DNA from: Desulfobacula sp.
GTDB lineage: Bacteria > Desulfobacterota > Desulfobacteria > Desulfobacterales > Desulfobacteraceae
Length of the DNA: 22,392 nt
Assembly: GCF_021107415.1 (NCBI RefSeq)
Contig: NZ_JAIOSW010000365.1
Location: 1-22,392 of the forward strand
Reading direction: 5' to 3'
Positions 14,330-22,392 of the stretch are shown here, one piece after another. The notes below the pieces were generated by a model, which ran no database searches, was not told the origin of the DNA, and was given only the letters and a program-made list of their open reading frames with translations. The position numbers and the translations under genes are program-made. How positions within the stretch are numbered: position 1 is the stretch's first letter; each line of letters begins with the position of its first letter.

Positions 14330-17305
14330 CTATCTCTTCAATCGGACGCGAAGGCGTCTTGCACGCTCTTGAAACGCTGTTTCACCACCTTCTAAAATAT
14401 TACAAACTGCTTTTCGAACAGATTCGTTTTCTAGTCCTCCTGCATGGTAGGCGATCGGTGGAAGTCCTCCAATTGGATGTGGCCCCGCTTCGGCAATAAT
14501 GATTTGGTCTGCATCTGTGTTGATTACAAGATTGGCATTATGAGTCACCATAATAACTTGACGCTTAGCTTTTGCTTTAGTGAATAATGGAACAAGTTCA
14601 TCGTTTACAGACTTTGGATCTAGGTTCTCCTCCGGTTGGTCGATAATCAATGGACGATCATCATTTTCATCCATTGCAAGATATAAAAGTAATAATACAA
14701 TTCCTCGCGTCCCTGGCGAAAGCTTGCGGATATCAATACCATCATAGACAATCTCGTATCGAATTGAGATGTGATCAGTTCCGAAAAGCCAGCCAGCGAA
14801 TCGTTTTAGCCACGCTTTATATTCAGCTTGTTGTGTCGGGGCATAGGGTGCGTGGGTAAGTATATCCTTTAGGTAGGTCGAAATGAAATCAGTCATTGCC
14901 GCCTGAATCTCGGTTGCAGTGCCTTTCTCCCATGCTGGTTTAAGCATTTTTTCCACACGTGTTATTAAAGAGCCTCGACCCATGAAGGGTCCTGTTTTAC
15001 GTCGATCTAGAAGATTCTCCTCGGCGAAAGCTCCCCATTGATCAGCATCAACGACGCGTCGGACATAAAAGCCAAGTTTTCTTAATGTTCCAGACGATAA
15101 TGCAAGTCGTGCTAATAATGGAGCATAGAGGTCCGTGAGCGCAGACTGCTCATTGATAATTGCTTCAAATATACGCCCGTAGGCATGGTCTCGTTCAGTT
15201 TGCAAATCCTTCCTACGTTCCGCTGCCCCTTTTGCATCGGTCCGTTTCAATTCCAGCGCTTTAAGGGCTGTATTCTCTTGTCTAATTCGTTTAGTCAGTG
15301 CTACATACTGATCCCTAACAATTTTGTCTGCACTGAATAAAGCTTCCAACCTATTCATCTCTGCAACGATAGTCGAAAGCTTCAGAGTCTTGAGATCAAC
15401 TTTGTCGGCAATTAAAGGTGTCTTCGGATCCTCAGGTTGGCAAGGTTTGCCACTAAGATCGGCAATCTGTTTGTCAGCCCATACCACATACCCTGATAGA
15501 CTATTGTCGACATCTCCTTTGTAAATCAGGAGGAACTCGCCCCACTGCTGATCATTAAGCCCACTTAGTCGATGCCTTTCTTGTGCCTGGCGAAGCATCT
15601 CCGGTGCTTTTGTTGTGCGGGTACCGGCTACCTCATCCTGCATCGCCAGGAAAGCACGTCGTTGATTTGTAAAAGCCTGAATCTTTTCTCTAAGAGCTTG
15701 AGCTACTTTACTGAGTTCCGCGTGACGTTTCACCTGAGCTTCTGTACCCTTAACAACGAGTTTGGCGAGATCTGAATTGTAATTATTGATTAGTACTTTT
15801 TTCTGCGCGACTTGTTTAGTAAGCGTAAGAACCAAACTCTGTTTTTCCAGTTCAAGCGCAATTCGATCAGACAGATCAGATATCGCTTCGACTTCTCGAT
15901 CACGAGCCTGACGAAATCGGTTTGTCCGATATTCTCTAAATTCATTGAAATCAATAGCGCCTTCACGTTCATCAAGTGGGTGAGCTTCCAGGATTACTCT
16001 TTCAATCTCTTCGATAAGCCTGTCGGAAACCCCATTTGACGAGCAAAGTTCTTCGACGAATTGCTGGGATAGGTAACGGGCTCTTGGAAAAGAAATATTT
16101 CCGTTAGCATCATGCCCATTTAATGCCCGTTTTTCAATACCACCCCCTCCCCATGTTAGAGTGACTGTTGCATCTCCGATAAGCTGGTTTGCTCGGATCA
16201 AAAAGGAGGGGCTGGTGTTCTCGTTAGTATTCCACGTATCCCGTGGTATTGAATCACTTCCTGCGGCAATTATATCTGCAAGAGCTGTTTTGCCAGATCC
16301 GCGGGCTCCAATGATAGCAATTAGGCCAGGATTGAGAGGGATTTTGGGTGTTTTAGCCCAAGTCGCGTTACCTACCGACACGTGGGAGATGACCTGAGAC
16401 TGCATCGCCGTACTCGGTGGCTCCGACCCAACGAATGCACGTCCTTCTGGATCGATGCAAGCTTGGCGTAAGGTATCAAACTCTAAGCCACCTTTAATCC
16501 AAGAAAAACGGTCCTCAACTGGGTGCCCGACTGTTTTTTGGTCATGAGAATCACTACCATGAAGACAAGGTTTGCAACCGTTGTAACGTTCGCGTAAAGA
16601 CTCCATATCAAGGCTACGCTGCCCTAACCAAAATTCCCGTTGTGCTGGGCTGCTAGAAAATATAATATGAGCAAATTTCTCAATTTCTTGACGTACAGTG
16701 GCATCAGCCGCTTGACGTAAACCCGAGGTGCCATCGCTGGCTCCTCCAGCAACAGCAATGAGGATGTTATCCTTGGCCCATTCACTTTGGTGATATATCT
16801 CTCGAAGCTGTTTAAAATTGACTTTGAATTGAGTTGCTCCGTGTCGAAGTGCAACATGGTCTTCGGTGATGCTTGGATCTGATCTTTTTCCAAGGGCTAT
16901 GAGGTCGCTTCTCGTACAGGCAAAACTATCGCCATGCGCCTGGAACTGCATCCTGGTTAGTATTCTTTGAAGTTGGGTGAGGTGATCGGAATCTTCTGGG
17001 CTAACTAAAAGGTGGATATTCACGAAACCAGATTTTGCCGCTATATCAAGTCGAAGCTCTACATTAGGGAATATCAACTTAACGAAAGGAAGTCTGCCAG
17101 TTTGTACGTAATTCAAAACTTTTTCATATGTGTCAGTGACATAATAATCAGTGACTGCAATGGCTTCGATCTTCGGGTTAAGCGCCTCAAGTGTAGTTAA
17201 ATATTCCTCCCATGGATCACTACCTCCAAATTGATTATTAAGAACTGTACCAGGGGCGTGGATATGAGGTTCCCAGCGCCGCCACTGTGAGCCGCGACTT
17301 ATCAT
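14330..17305 (-). CDS. TrlF-family PHP-domain and SMC-like ATPase
   Basis: This 991-aa protein starts with a PHP-type metal-dependent phosphoesterase domain: H14-I-H16, D53 in VTDYY, E83, H98 and G250-SDSHD. A Rad50/SMC-type ABC ATPase follows, with Walker A GARGSGKT at 333-340, a long coiled coil at about 440-720, a signature-like SPGTRGIVLLLL, Walker B and catalytic Glu in LIIDQPEENLD (D889 onward) and the H-loop VTHN (H922). This layout is that of NCBI's TrlF family AAA-like ATPases, which occur in defence islands; SMC-type heads in such proteins are thought to sense DNA or its state, and the PHP domain would be the nuclease or phosphatase. No enzymatic activity is shown here. Its ATG overlaps the AbiJ stop by 4 nt (ATGA), with AGAGG upstream. 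All key residues are intact. Confidence 0.9.
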   Translation of the reverse strand: MISRGSQWRRWEPHIHAPGTVLNNQFGGSDPWEEYLTTLEALNPKIEAIAVTDYYVTDTYEKVLNYVQTGRLPFVKLIFPNVELRLDIAAKSGFVNIHLLVSPEDSDHLTQLQRILTRMQFQAHGDSFACTRSDLIALGKRSDPSITEDHVALRHGATQFKVNFKQLREIYHQSEWAKDNILIAVAGGASDGTSGLRQAADATVRQEIEKFAHIIFSSSPAQREFWLGQRSLDMESLRERYNGCKPCLHGSDSHDQKTVGHPVEDRFSWIKGGLEFDTLRQACIDPEGRAFVGSEPPSTAMQSQVISHVSVGNATWAKTPKIPLNPGLIAIIGARGSGKTALADIIAAGSDSIPRDTWNTNENTSPSFLIRANQLIGDATVTLTWGGGGIEKRALNGHDANGNISFPRARYLSQQFVEELCSSNGVSDRLIEEIERVILEAHPLDEREGAIDFNEFREYRTNRFRQARDREVEAISDLSDRIALELEKQSLVLTLTKQVAQKKVLINNYNSDLAKLVVKGTEAQVKRHAELSKVAQALREKIQAFTNQRRAFLAMQDEVAGTRTTKAPEMLRQAQERHRLSGLNDQQWGEFLLIYKGDVDNSLSGYVVWADKQIADLSGKPCQPEDPKTPLIADKVDLKTLKLSTIVAEMNRLEALFSADKIVRDQYVALTKRIRQENTALKALELKRTDAKGAAERRKDLQTERDHAYGRIFEAIINEQSALTDLYAPLLARLALSSGTLRKLGFYVRRVVDADQWGAFAEENLLDRRKTGPFMGRGSLITRVEKMLKPAWEKGTATEIQAAMTDFISTYLKDILTHAPYAPTQQAEYKAWLKRFAGWLFGTDHISIRYEIVYDGIDIRKLSPGTRGIVLLLLYLAMDENDDRPLIIDQPEENLDPKSVNDELVPLFTKAKAKRQVIMVTHNANLVINTDADQIIIAEAGPHPIGGLPPIAYHAGGLENESVRKAVCNILEGGETAFQERARRLRVRLKR

Positions 17306-18216
17306 TTTTTAGATCCTCTTACTTTATGAGTTTCAGCAAGAAAAACAGAAAGGGTAGATGCCGCACCAACAGCCAATTTTGCATGTCTCGGTTGCAATCC
17401 CTTATTGCCGTTTAATTTCCCGTGTCCTGTTCCATAACTATTTCTCAACTCAGCAATGCCTTGAGTAATTGTTGCTAAATTACTGAGTAACCTTTTGATC
17501 GTGTCACCAGCTTTTGATTGGTTTGGTATGTTTGCTGGCGTCAGTTCCAATTGTTTTACAGTTTTTTTAACTAATTTTGGTAAATCATCTCTACCTGAGA
17601 ATGTAACATTGCATTCATGCAATATACTTTTACAACAAGTTTCAATCAATTCTTTGGCGGTTCCTATAGCTAATTCAGGATCTTGATTGACAGCAGTCTC
17701 CATTCGAGTGATTTGTTGGGATATATATCCCACATCAGTTCCAGAAAATAATTCCTTAGCAGAATTTATTCCAGGCGATACTGATGTTCCTATATAACGT
17801 CCAACATACATAGCTTTTCCTGAAATTCTGGCCTTTTCGATTATTTCGTAACCATCATTTTTCAAACAGTTGTTGTAGAGCTGACAAAGCCTTTCGCACT
17901 CGGTTGCGTCAGATCTTACAACAGGGTGAATTGTTTCACAAAGGAATCGTAATAAGGTTTCATCATCCCCTCTCATAAGATTGAATCTATCATCCTCAAA
18001 TATCCAATTGTCGTCCCAGTCATAGTTATTAACTGTATGCTGCCATATATCTCCAGTTGCATTATCGAACCGGCCATCATATGAAGGCATTGAATCCAAG
18101 TCCCAGATCCTTGAAAGAAATGCTGTCTCTTCTAGTCGACCATATAGATTAATTTTTTCAAGAAATATTGAATCTAAGATATCCCGCCGAGTAATTTCTG
18201 TGATTTTCCTTGTCAT
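17302..18216 (-). CDS. AbiJ-type abortive infection protein with C-terminal HEPN domain
   Basis: The 304-aa protein has an N-terminal domain of the AbiJ_NTD3 kind (KITEITRRDILDSIF, LSRIWDLDSMPSYDGRF, DIWQHTVNNYDWDDNW) and a C-terminal Abi_C domain from about 165 (QDPELAIGTAKELIETCCKS). R258-NSYGTG-H265 gives the RX6H HEPN active-site motif. Such proteins are thought to act as RNases that stop growth on infection, with the N-terminal domain as sensor or regulator. It is followed with a 4-nt overlap by the TrlF ATPase, so the two are probably one functional unit; the ATPase may gate the HEPN RNase. GAGG 6 nt before ATG supports the start. Domain identity is confident; mechanism is inferred. Confidence 0.88.
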   Translation of the reverse strand: MTRKITEITRRDILDSIFLEKINLYGRLEETAFLSRIWDLDSMPSYDGRFDNATGDIWQHTVNNYDWDDNWIFEDDRFNLMRGDDETLLRFLCETIHPVVRSDATECERLCQLYNNCLKNDGYEIIEKARISGKAMYVGRYIGTSVSPGINSAKELFSGTDVGYISQQITRMETAVNQDPELAIGTAKELIETCCKSILHECNVTFSGRDDLPKLVKKTVKQLELTPANIPNQSKAGDTIKRLLSNLATITQGIAELRNSYGTGHGKLNGNKGLQPRHAKLAVGAASTLSVFLAETHKVRGSKK

Positions 18217-18245
18217 TTGAGCCTCGAGTTATACAAGCATTCTCA

Positions 18246-19055
18246 TTATGAACCACCTATTTTAATCGTAATATCCAGTTTCCTATGAATGAAGGAAATC
18301 ATTGAAAATATATCTAATGCATCCTGTTCTGAAATTGGCCAAGTTATTTTTGGAGCATGGGCTGTAGGATTTCTTATAGCACCGAATATACCGATAAGCA
18401 TATTACCAAAGCCCTTTTGTTCACTGAGTTCAGTTTCTGTTGATAGTGAATTTATTGCGAGGATTGGCGCCTTAACAGAGAAAGCTTTGTTTACAAGTTC
18501 AGCCCCATCTGATTTAAGTCCTGACATTTTTCTTGTTCGATCAGCAACCCCTTTAATAGCCTCCAAGACTGCATGAAAATAATTTTCTTCTAAAAGCTCA
18601 GCCTGACAATAATTAAATATTTCCAAATGTGAGTTTCTATCTTCTAACTTGGATCGAAGTGCGCCAGCCCTTGCACGAGCCCCCTTTAATGTTGTCTCTT
18701 TATTTGAAATGATAACTTTGCCGTCATCACGAACCATAAAGCCAGAGAATGCAAGAACTACATTGATTTCACTTCTTCTCCATTCGAATTTTTCTTTGTC
18801 TCTAATGTACTTTACTGGATCGAGAGCTCTATTGATTAGCATAATCAAGTGGTTCCCTACCTGATATTTATTTTGCGCTTCTGCAAGTGCATTGAATAGT
18901 CGTTGCCATTTTGTAATACCTGGAGTCACATCAGTAAGCTTACACTCTTGGAGTAAATACCCAATTTCAGAACCAGTAAGTCCCCTTTCTGTATCGCCAA
19001 GAACACGGCATGCTGCTTCTAATTTTTGTGCATTAAATTGTTGTACCTGATCCAT
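18246..19055 (-). CDS. TIGR02391/Hypoth_Ymh family HEPN protein
   Basis: The 269-aa protein ends in the Ymh domain: YFHAVLEAIKGVADRTRKMS, a segment with VNKAFS and PILAINSLSTETELSEQKGF, and IFGAIRNPTAH. R228-NPTA-H233 is an RX4H HEPN motif. The N-terminal half (residues 1-130) includes a segment around TGSEIGYLLQE and ITKWQRLFNALAEAQN; related Ymh proteins carry a similar N-terminal half that I cannot assign further. The family is frequent on phages, plasmids and defence islands, and its biochemical role is not established. AGGG 6 nt before ATG supports the start. It lies 29 bp upstream of the AbiJ gene in the same direction. Confidence 0.85.
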   Translation of the reverse strand: MDQVQQFNAQKLEAACRVLGDTERGLTGSEIGYLLQECKLTDVTPGITKWQRLFNALAEAQNKYQVGNHLIMLINRALDPVKYIRDKEKFEWRRSEINVVLAFSGFMVRDDGKVIISNKETTLKGARARAGALRSKLEDRNSHLEIFNYCQAELLEENYFHAVLEAIKGVADRTRKMSGLKSDGAELVNKAFSVKAPILAINSLSTETELSEQKGFGNMLIGIFGAIRNPTAHAPKITWPISEQDALDIFSMISFIHRKLDITIKIGGS

Positions 19056-19113
19056 TTTTTCCCTAATTGCCTAACGCTTCTCATTATCCACCGGTCGGCT
19101 GTGGATGCAATAG

Positions 19114-19320
19114 TTATGAATTATTCCTTTGATTTCTTTCCCTTTCCAAAATCTTAATATATTCTTTTAGACCATGTTGACCATTTAGAGTATAACCATC
19201 TTCGATATATTGTTCTTCTTTTACTTTTTCAATTGGATCCGATGTTTCTGGATTCCATTGCTTGAAATTGATTACAATTAACGCCGATTTTATTTCAATA
19301 TTCTCAGAAGAAAAAGGCAT
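19114..19320 (-). CDS. Hypothetical 68-aa protein
   Basis: The family is not recognised. It starts three bases after the stop of the upstream membrane protein, with AAGG about 10 nt before ATG, so it is probably translationally coupled to that gene. The sequence is charged and soluble: IEIKSALIVINFKQWNP, YIEDGYTLNGQHGLKEYIKI and a C-terminus rich in Arg, Glu and Asn. No Cys, membrane helix or known catalytic motif is visible. Its placement at the head of the defence run makes a partner role for the 131-aa protein the simplest guess. Confidence 0.6.
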   Translation of the reverse strand: MPFSSENIEIKSALIVINFKQWNPETSDPIEKVKEEQYIEDGYTLNGQHGLKEYIKILERERNQRNNS

Positions 19321-19323
19321 ATT

Positions 19324-19719
19324 TTATCTACCTTGAAAGTACGAAGGGGAAAAAATCTCGGTGTGATTAAAGCACAAATAAAATTGATGTCTCCAATGTT
19401 CTTCTTGCTCAGAACATACAAGTCGATAAAGTTCTGTTTTCAACATTGATTTGAGTTTTTGAAATCTGATGATATGTCTCGATGTCGTTAACCAATTTAA
19501 TCTGCTATTTTCAGGTGATGAAAAATTTCCATTTTCGCCAGTTAAAGTAACGTAAGCTCTTTCAAGTGCTAATATGGCTTGATTACATATTTCTCTATCT
19601 TGGGATAACTCCGCATCATCTTTTGCTTTTTCCTTTGCAAGCCAATAATTAAGTACTGCTATTATTATCGTGATTAATGTTAATCCGCTGAGAATAGTTC
19701 TATATTCTTCTAATGTCAT
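19324..19719 (-). CDS. Membrane-anchored protein of unknown function, 131 aa
   Basis: One N-terminal membrane helix (about residues 8-25, ILSGLTLITIIIAVLNYWLA) is followed by a charged, mostly helical cytoplasmic part. Conserved-looking segments include NQAILALERAYVTLTG, SRLNWLTTSRHIIRFQKLKS and QEEHWRHQFYLCF, which I associate with a widespread but uncharacterised family. AAGG 6 nt before ATG supports the start. It is first in the five-gene run and closely spaced with the 68-aa gene. A membrane-sensing or effector-anchoring role is possible; nothing in the sequence proves it. Confidence 0.72.
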   Translation of the reverse strand: MTLEEYRTILSGLTLITIIIAVLNYWLAKEKAKDDAELSQDREICNQAILALERAYVTLTGENGNFSSPENSRLNWLTTSRHIIRFQKLKSMLKTELYRLVCSEQEEHWRHQFYLCFNHTEIFSPSYFQGR

Positions 19720-20014
19720 ATCAAGCCTTTTTTATTATTACGTCATGCTTTTAGAACAAGTAATTAACCGGTTGCCCGCATATCTTTCATTGATAAAAAT
19801 TTATTTGATAATTAATCGCACCCATTTTATATTTTTTTATCCGCATAGCATTCACTTTTTAAGAATATTATCTTAGGGATAACATGATGACTAAAATACC
19901 GCAATAATTATCACAGCAATTTGATAACTATCTGGATAGGAAGGGAATTATTGCCAGGCAGCATAAGTTTTTTAAAATTTTGTGAATCAGGTTTTCATCG
20001 CCCCTGATTCTTAT
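19720..20014. other. AT-rich boundary between core genes and the defence run
   Basis: These 295 bp carry a hairpin just after the cupin gene and then strongly AT-rich DNA before the 131-aa gene. I see no tRNA, no direct-repeat attachment site and no clear -35/-10 pair, though the promoter of the five-gene run must lie here or upstream. It is the likely right edge of the island. Confidence 0.45.
19984..20010 (-). terminator. Hairpin after the cupin gene (possible terminator)
   Basis: The arms GAATCAGG and CCTGATTC form an 8-bp stem with an 11-nt loop, 5 bases past the cupin stop. The minus-strand sequence that follows (ACAAAATTTTAAAA) is only moderately T-rich, so termination may be inefficient. 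Confidence 0.5.
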
Positions 20015-20359
20015 CTATTTATCCCAAGGAGATGCAACCACCAGGATAACACAAGGTTCAGTACCATTATTGAGAAGGCTGTGGGAAGAACCCGTGGGAA
20101 TCCAGGTGGCATCTCCGGGAGTTACCTGCTTTTCTTCATCATCGACCCGCATCAGGCCTGTTCCGCTTAAAACAAAATAGATCTCTTCCATGGGATCGAT
20201 ATGGGATTCGATTTCTTTACCCGGCTCAAGCCTTGCAGTTGCCAGAAAACCTATTTCGTTTAAGGTTCTACAGTCAAGGACCATCTGGGCAACAGCACCG
20301 CCATGAGCCAGGTATGTGGTTTCAAGCACTTCTTTATCATTTAGATTTCTAACAATCAT
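20015..20359 (-). CDS. Small cupin-domain protein
   Basis: This 114-aa single cupin barrel has motif 1 in GKEIESHIDPMEEIYFVLSG, with H53, D55 in place of the usual second His, and E58/E59; motif 2 is PGDATWIPTGSSHSLLN with H93. A metal site with His, Glu and His ligands is therefore plausible. Such small cupins act as sugar or small-molecule binding proteins, isomerases or dioxygenases, and the substrate cannot be read from sequence. It begins 21 bp after the Fe-S oxidoreductase stop and is probably co-transcribed, but functional linkage is uncertain. The length is normal for a stand-alone cupin. Confidence 0.87.
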   Translation of the reverse strand: MIVRNLNDKEVLETTYLAHGGAVAQMVLDCRTLNEIGFLATARLEPGKEIESHIDPMEEIYFVLSGTGLMRVDDEEKQVTPGDATWIPTGSSHSLLNNGTEPCVILVVASPWDK

Positions 20360-20380
20360 GGTATTTGTTTTCTACCGATC

Positions 20381-22392
20381 TCACACCATATTATTTGCCA
20401 CAAGTTCGGCGATATCCCGGGTCTTGACTTGTTCGTCTTTATCCAGCTCTTTCATGCCGTCTTCAATCATGGTTAAACAGAAAGGGCAAGCCACGGCTAC
20501 ATTTGCCACATTTTTATTGACGATTTCTTCGGCTCGTTCCACATTGATTCTTTTACCAATGGTCTCTTCCAACCACATTCTTCCACCGCCGGCACCACAG
20601 CAAAAGCTTTCCTTACCATGCCGGTCAAGTTCCTGGAGCCCGTCTTTTGATATGGACTGCAAAATTGATCTGGGTTGATCATAAATTTCATTATATCGCC
20701 CCAGATAGCAGGGATCGTGATACGTCAGAGAGCCTTCCAATGATTTGTTCAGGGTGATTTTACCAGATTTTACAAGCTCATCGATAAACTCGGCATGATG
20801 GATCACTTCATAATTTCCGCCCATTTGCGGGTATTCATGCTTGAGCGTATTAAGACAATGAGGGCATGCCGCGATAATTTTTTTAACCTTGTAATTGTTC
20901 AGGGTTTCAATGTTTTCCTGGGCCATCATCTGGTACATCATCTCATTGCCGACACGTCTGGCAAAGTCGCCGGTACATTTTTCTTCCACACCTAAGATTG
21001 CAAAGCTGACACCGGCTTTTTGCAGTATTTTGACCAGGCTTGTGGATACCTTTTTGCTTCGATCATCAAATGAACCGGCACAGCCAACCCAGAGCAGGTA
21101 ATCGACATCCGAAGTCTCCGCCATGGTTTTAACTTCCAGTCCATCTGCCCAATCAGCACGCTTATCATACCCGATACCCCATGGGTTGCCATTGCGCTCA
21201 AGTCCTTTAAGGGCCACGTTCAACTCCTGGGGATAAACTCCTGCCATCAATGTCTGCCCCTGTCTCATGGCTATTATACGGGGAACATGTTCGATGGTCA
21301 CAGGACAGACCTCTTCACAGGCCCGGCAGGTGGTACAGGCCCAGAGTGTGTCTTCGGAGATCACGTCACCAATCAGCGTCTTTTTACTGTTGAGTTCGGC
21401 CTTGAGTTTGCCCTCGACCTCAGCTATCTTCTCATTAATTTCTTCATTTTTTTCGGAAGTATCATCATTTTTGATGAAGGGAAATAACTTTGCTCTTTTA
21501 ATAATCTTGTCTGCATTATCAAATAGTTCAGCTTTCAATGCATCATTAAAATCATGCAGATTCAACGGTTTATCCGTGGTGAAAGCCGGGCAAACCTCTT
21601 TACATCGGCCGCACTCGGTGCAGGTGTAAAGATCCAATCCCTGTTTCCAATTGAGCTGGTGGATGTGATTGATTCCTAAGGATTCGTCTTCCCAGACCGA
21701 TTCATCTTCCAAATCCAGAAGTTTGGCTTTTTCATGGGGATATCCCAGATTCTTTAAGAACACATTGGGTAAAGCAGTAATAACATGGAAATGTTTTCCC
21801 AGGGGCAGAAAATTAAGAAAAGTCAACTGGGTGATGATATGCAACCAGAACATACTGGTCAGAATAAAAGTGTTGGCATCAGCTCCCATCCAGGATATCA
21901 GGCTTGCTGCTCCCACGGAAACAGGTGTCCAGATAAACTCGGAACCATACTGGGGGTTATTAAAAAAATGAAGGTGTCCGGGATTATTATGCAAAGCAAT
22001 TAAATTATACCGGGCGCCATCAAGTAAGAGATCGGAAATCATTAAAACCACAATCATGACCAAAACAAAATAGGCTTCCCATGTATTGTGCATCCGTTCA
22101 GGTTTAAGAACTGCCCGACGAAATATGGCAAAACCAGCCATCAATAAAACAATGGCTTCCATGATATCTTTTAAGGCAATATAGAGATACCCTATTATAG
22201 AATCATTACCAAAAATTGGCAGTTGAAAACCCCTTACAAACCCTTCTCCATATAAACTCAGACTGCGAATCAACAGAACACAGAATCCCCAGAAAATAAA
22301 AGCGTGCATAATGCCGGCAATCCACTCTTTTTTCCTTCCCACCAAGCGCTTCTGACCCATGGCCAGAATCACCATATTCTTAAGTCGTTCTT
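20381..22392 (-). CDS. Membrane-bound Fe-S oxidoreductase (HdrD/GlpC-like, NarI-like N-terminus), 5' end outside window
   Basis: The frame is open through the right edge (ERLKNMVILAMG), so the ATG at 22375 is probably internal. About 230 visible residues carry four to five membrane helices of the NarI/DsrM type that bind haem b and contact quinone (IMHAFIFWGFCVLLI, WLHIITQLTFLNFLPLGKHF). Two 4Fe-4S motifs follow, CTECGRCKEVCP near residue 250 and CTTCRACEEVCP near 345, then two CCG domains: VGCAGSFDD with ACPHCL, and DPCYLGRYN with CCGAGGGRMW near 590 and ACPFCL. This architecture passes electrons between the quinone pool and a soluble partner; in sulfate reducers and fatty-acid oxidisers the partner is often electron-transfer flavoprotein. 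All cluster cysteines are present. Confidence 0.92.
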   Translation of the reverse strand, partial: ERLKNMVILAMGQKRLVGRKKEWIAGIMHAFIFWGFCVLLIRSLSLYGEGFVRGFQLPIFGNDSIIGYLYIALKDIMEAIVLLMAGFAIFRRAVLKPERMHNTWEAYFVLVMIVVLMISDLLLDGARYNLIALHNNPGHLHFFNNPQYGSEFIWTPVSVGAASLISWMGADANTFILTSMFWLHIITQLTFLNFLPLGKHFHVITALPNVFLKNLGYPHEKAKLLDLEDESVWEDESLGINHIHQLNWKQGLDLYTCTECGRCKEVCPAFTTDKPLNLHDFNDALKAELFDNADKIIKRAKLFPFIKNDDTSEKNEEINEKIAEVEGKLKAELNSKKTLIGDVISEDTLWACTTCRACEEVCPVTIEHVPRIIAMRQGQTLMAGVYPQELNVALKGLERNGNPWGIGYDKRADWADGLEVKTMAETSDVDYLLWVGCAGSFDDRSKKVSTSLVKILQKAGVSFAILGVEEKCTGDFARRVGNEMMYQMMAQENIETLNNYKVKKIIAACPHCLNTLKHEYPQMGGNYEVIHHAEFIDELVKSGKITLNKSLEGSLTYHDPCYLGRYNEIYDQPRSILQSISKDGLQELDRHGKESFCCGAGGGRMWLEETIGKRINVERAEEIVNKNVANVAVACPFCLTMIEDGMKELDKDEQVKTRDIAELVANNMV

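Noticed and set aside
1..22392. CRISPR array, tRNA or rRNA genes, integrase, tRNA-type attachment site
   Set aside because: I looked for regularly spaced repeats, tRNA-like cloverleaf arms, tyrosine or serine recombinase motifs and flanking direct repeats and saw none. The only long direct repeat is the 142-bp pair. Reading by eye could miss a diverged site.

Overview
The window is one flank of a bacterial defence island. Everything from about 630 to the right edge reads on the minus strand; only a truncated AraC-type regulator at the left edge reads on the plus strand. The right edge holds what looks like core metabolism: a quinone-linked membrane Fe-S oxidoreductase (NarI-like membrane part, two 4Fe-4S clusters, two CCG domains) followed by a small cupin. 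That Fe-S protein type and the moderate, slightly AT-leaning composition suggest an anaerobe such as a sulfate-reducing Desulfobacterota. This is an inference from family distribution; no marker gene is present.

Layout from right to left, which is the direction of transcription. (1) 22392-20015: Fe-S oxidoreductase and cupin. (2) 19719-14330: a compact five-gene run of a one-TM protein of unknown function, a 68-aa protein, a TIGR02391/Ymh HEPN protein, an AbiJ-type abortive-infection protein with a C-terminal HEPN motif, and a PHP-plus-SMC-like ATPase of the TrlF family. The last two genes overlap by ATGA. (3) 13949-13292: a MntA/HepT nucleotidyltransferase-HEPN (type VII) toxin-antitoxin pair. 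(4) 13090-6303: a type I restriction-modification operon, hsdM, an HI0074-type HEPN protein, a single ORF joining an MNT nucleotidyltransferase to HsdS, and hsdR. (5) 6238-1430: remnants of a second type I system, namely a 42-aa small ORF, an N-terminal RhuM fragment joined to an HsdS C-terminal fragment, an apparently intact RhuM-Fic protein, and a second, different hsdR. (6) 1365-631: a second copy of the hairpin and small ORF, now joined to a RhuM fragment that is itself joined to the tail of a nitroreductase. (7) 465-353: a probable IS66 transposase remnant. (8) 303-321: a perfect 19-bp palindrome. (9) The end of the AraC gene.

How the parts may work together: HsdM, HsdS and HsdR1 would modify and cut DNA at a sequence set by two target-recognition domains. 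A HEPN/MNT toxin-antitoxin-like pair sits inside that operon, and its nucleotidyltransferase is covalently joined to HsdS. This could tie toxin control to the presence of the modification complex. HepT/MntA, the AbiJ-TrlF group and RhuM-Fic add abortive-infection style layers. The left part shows repeated deletion, with three in-gene junctions and one duplicated 142-bp segment following both hsdR genes, so the second R-M system has lost its M subunit and nearly all of its S subunit within this window.
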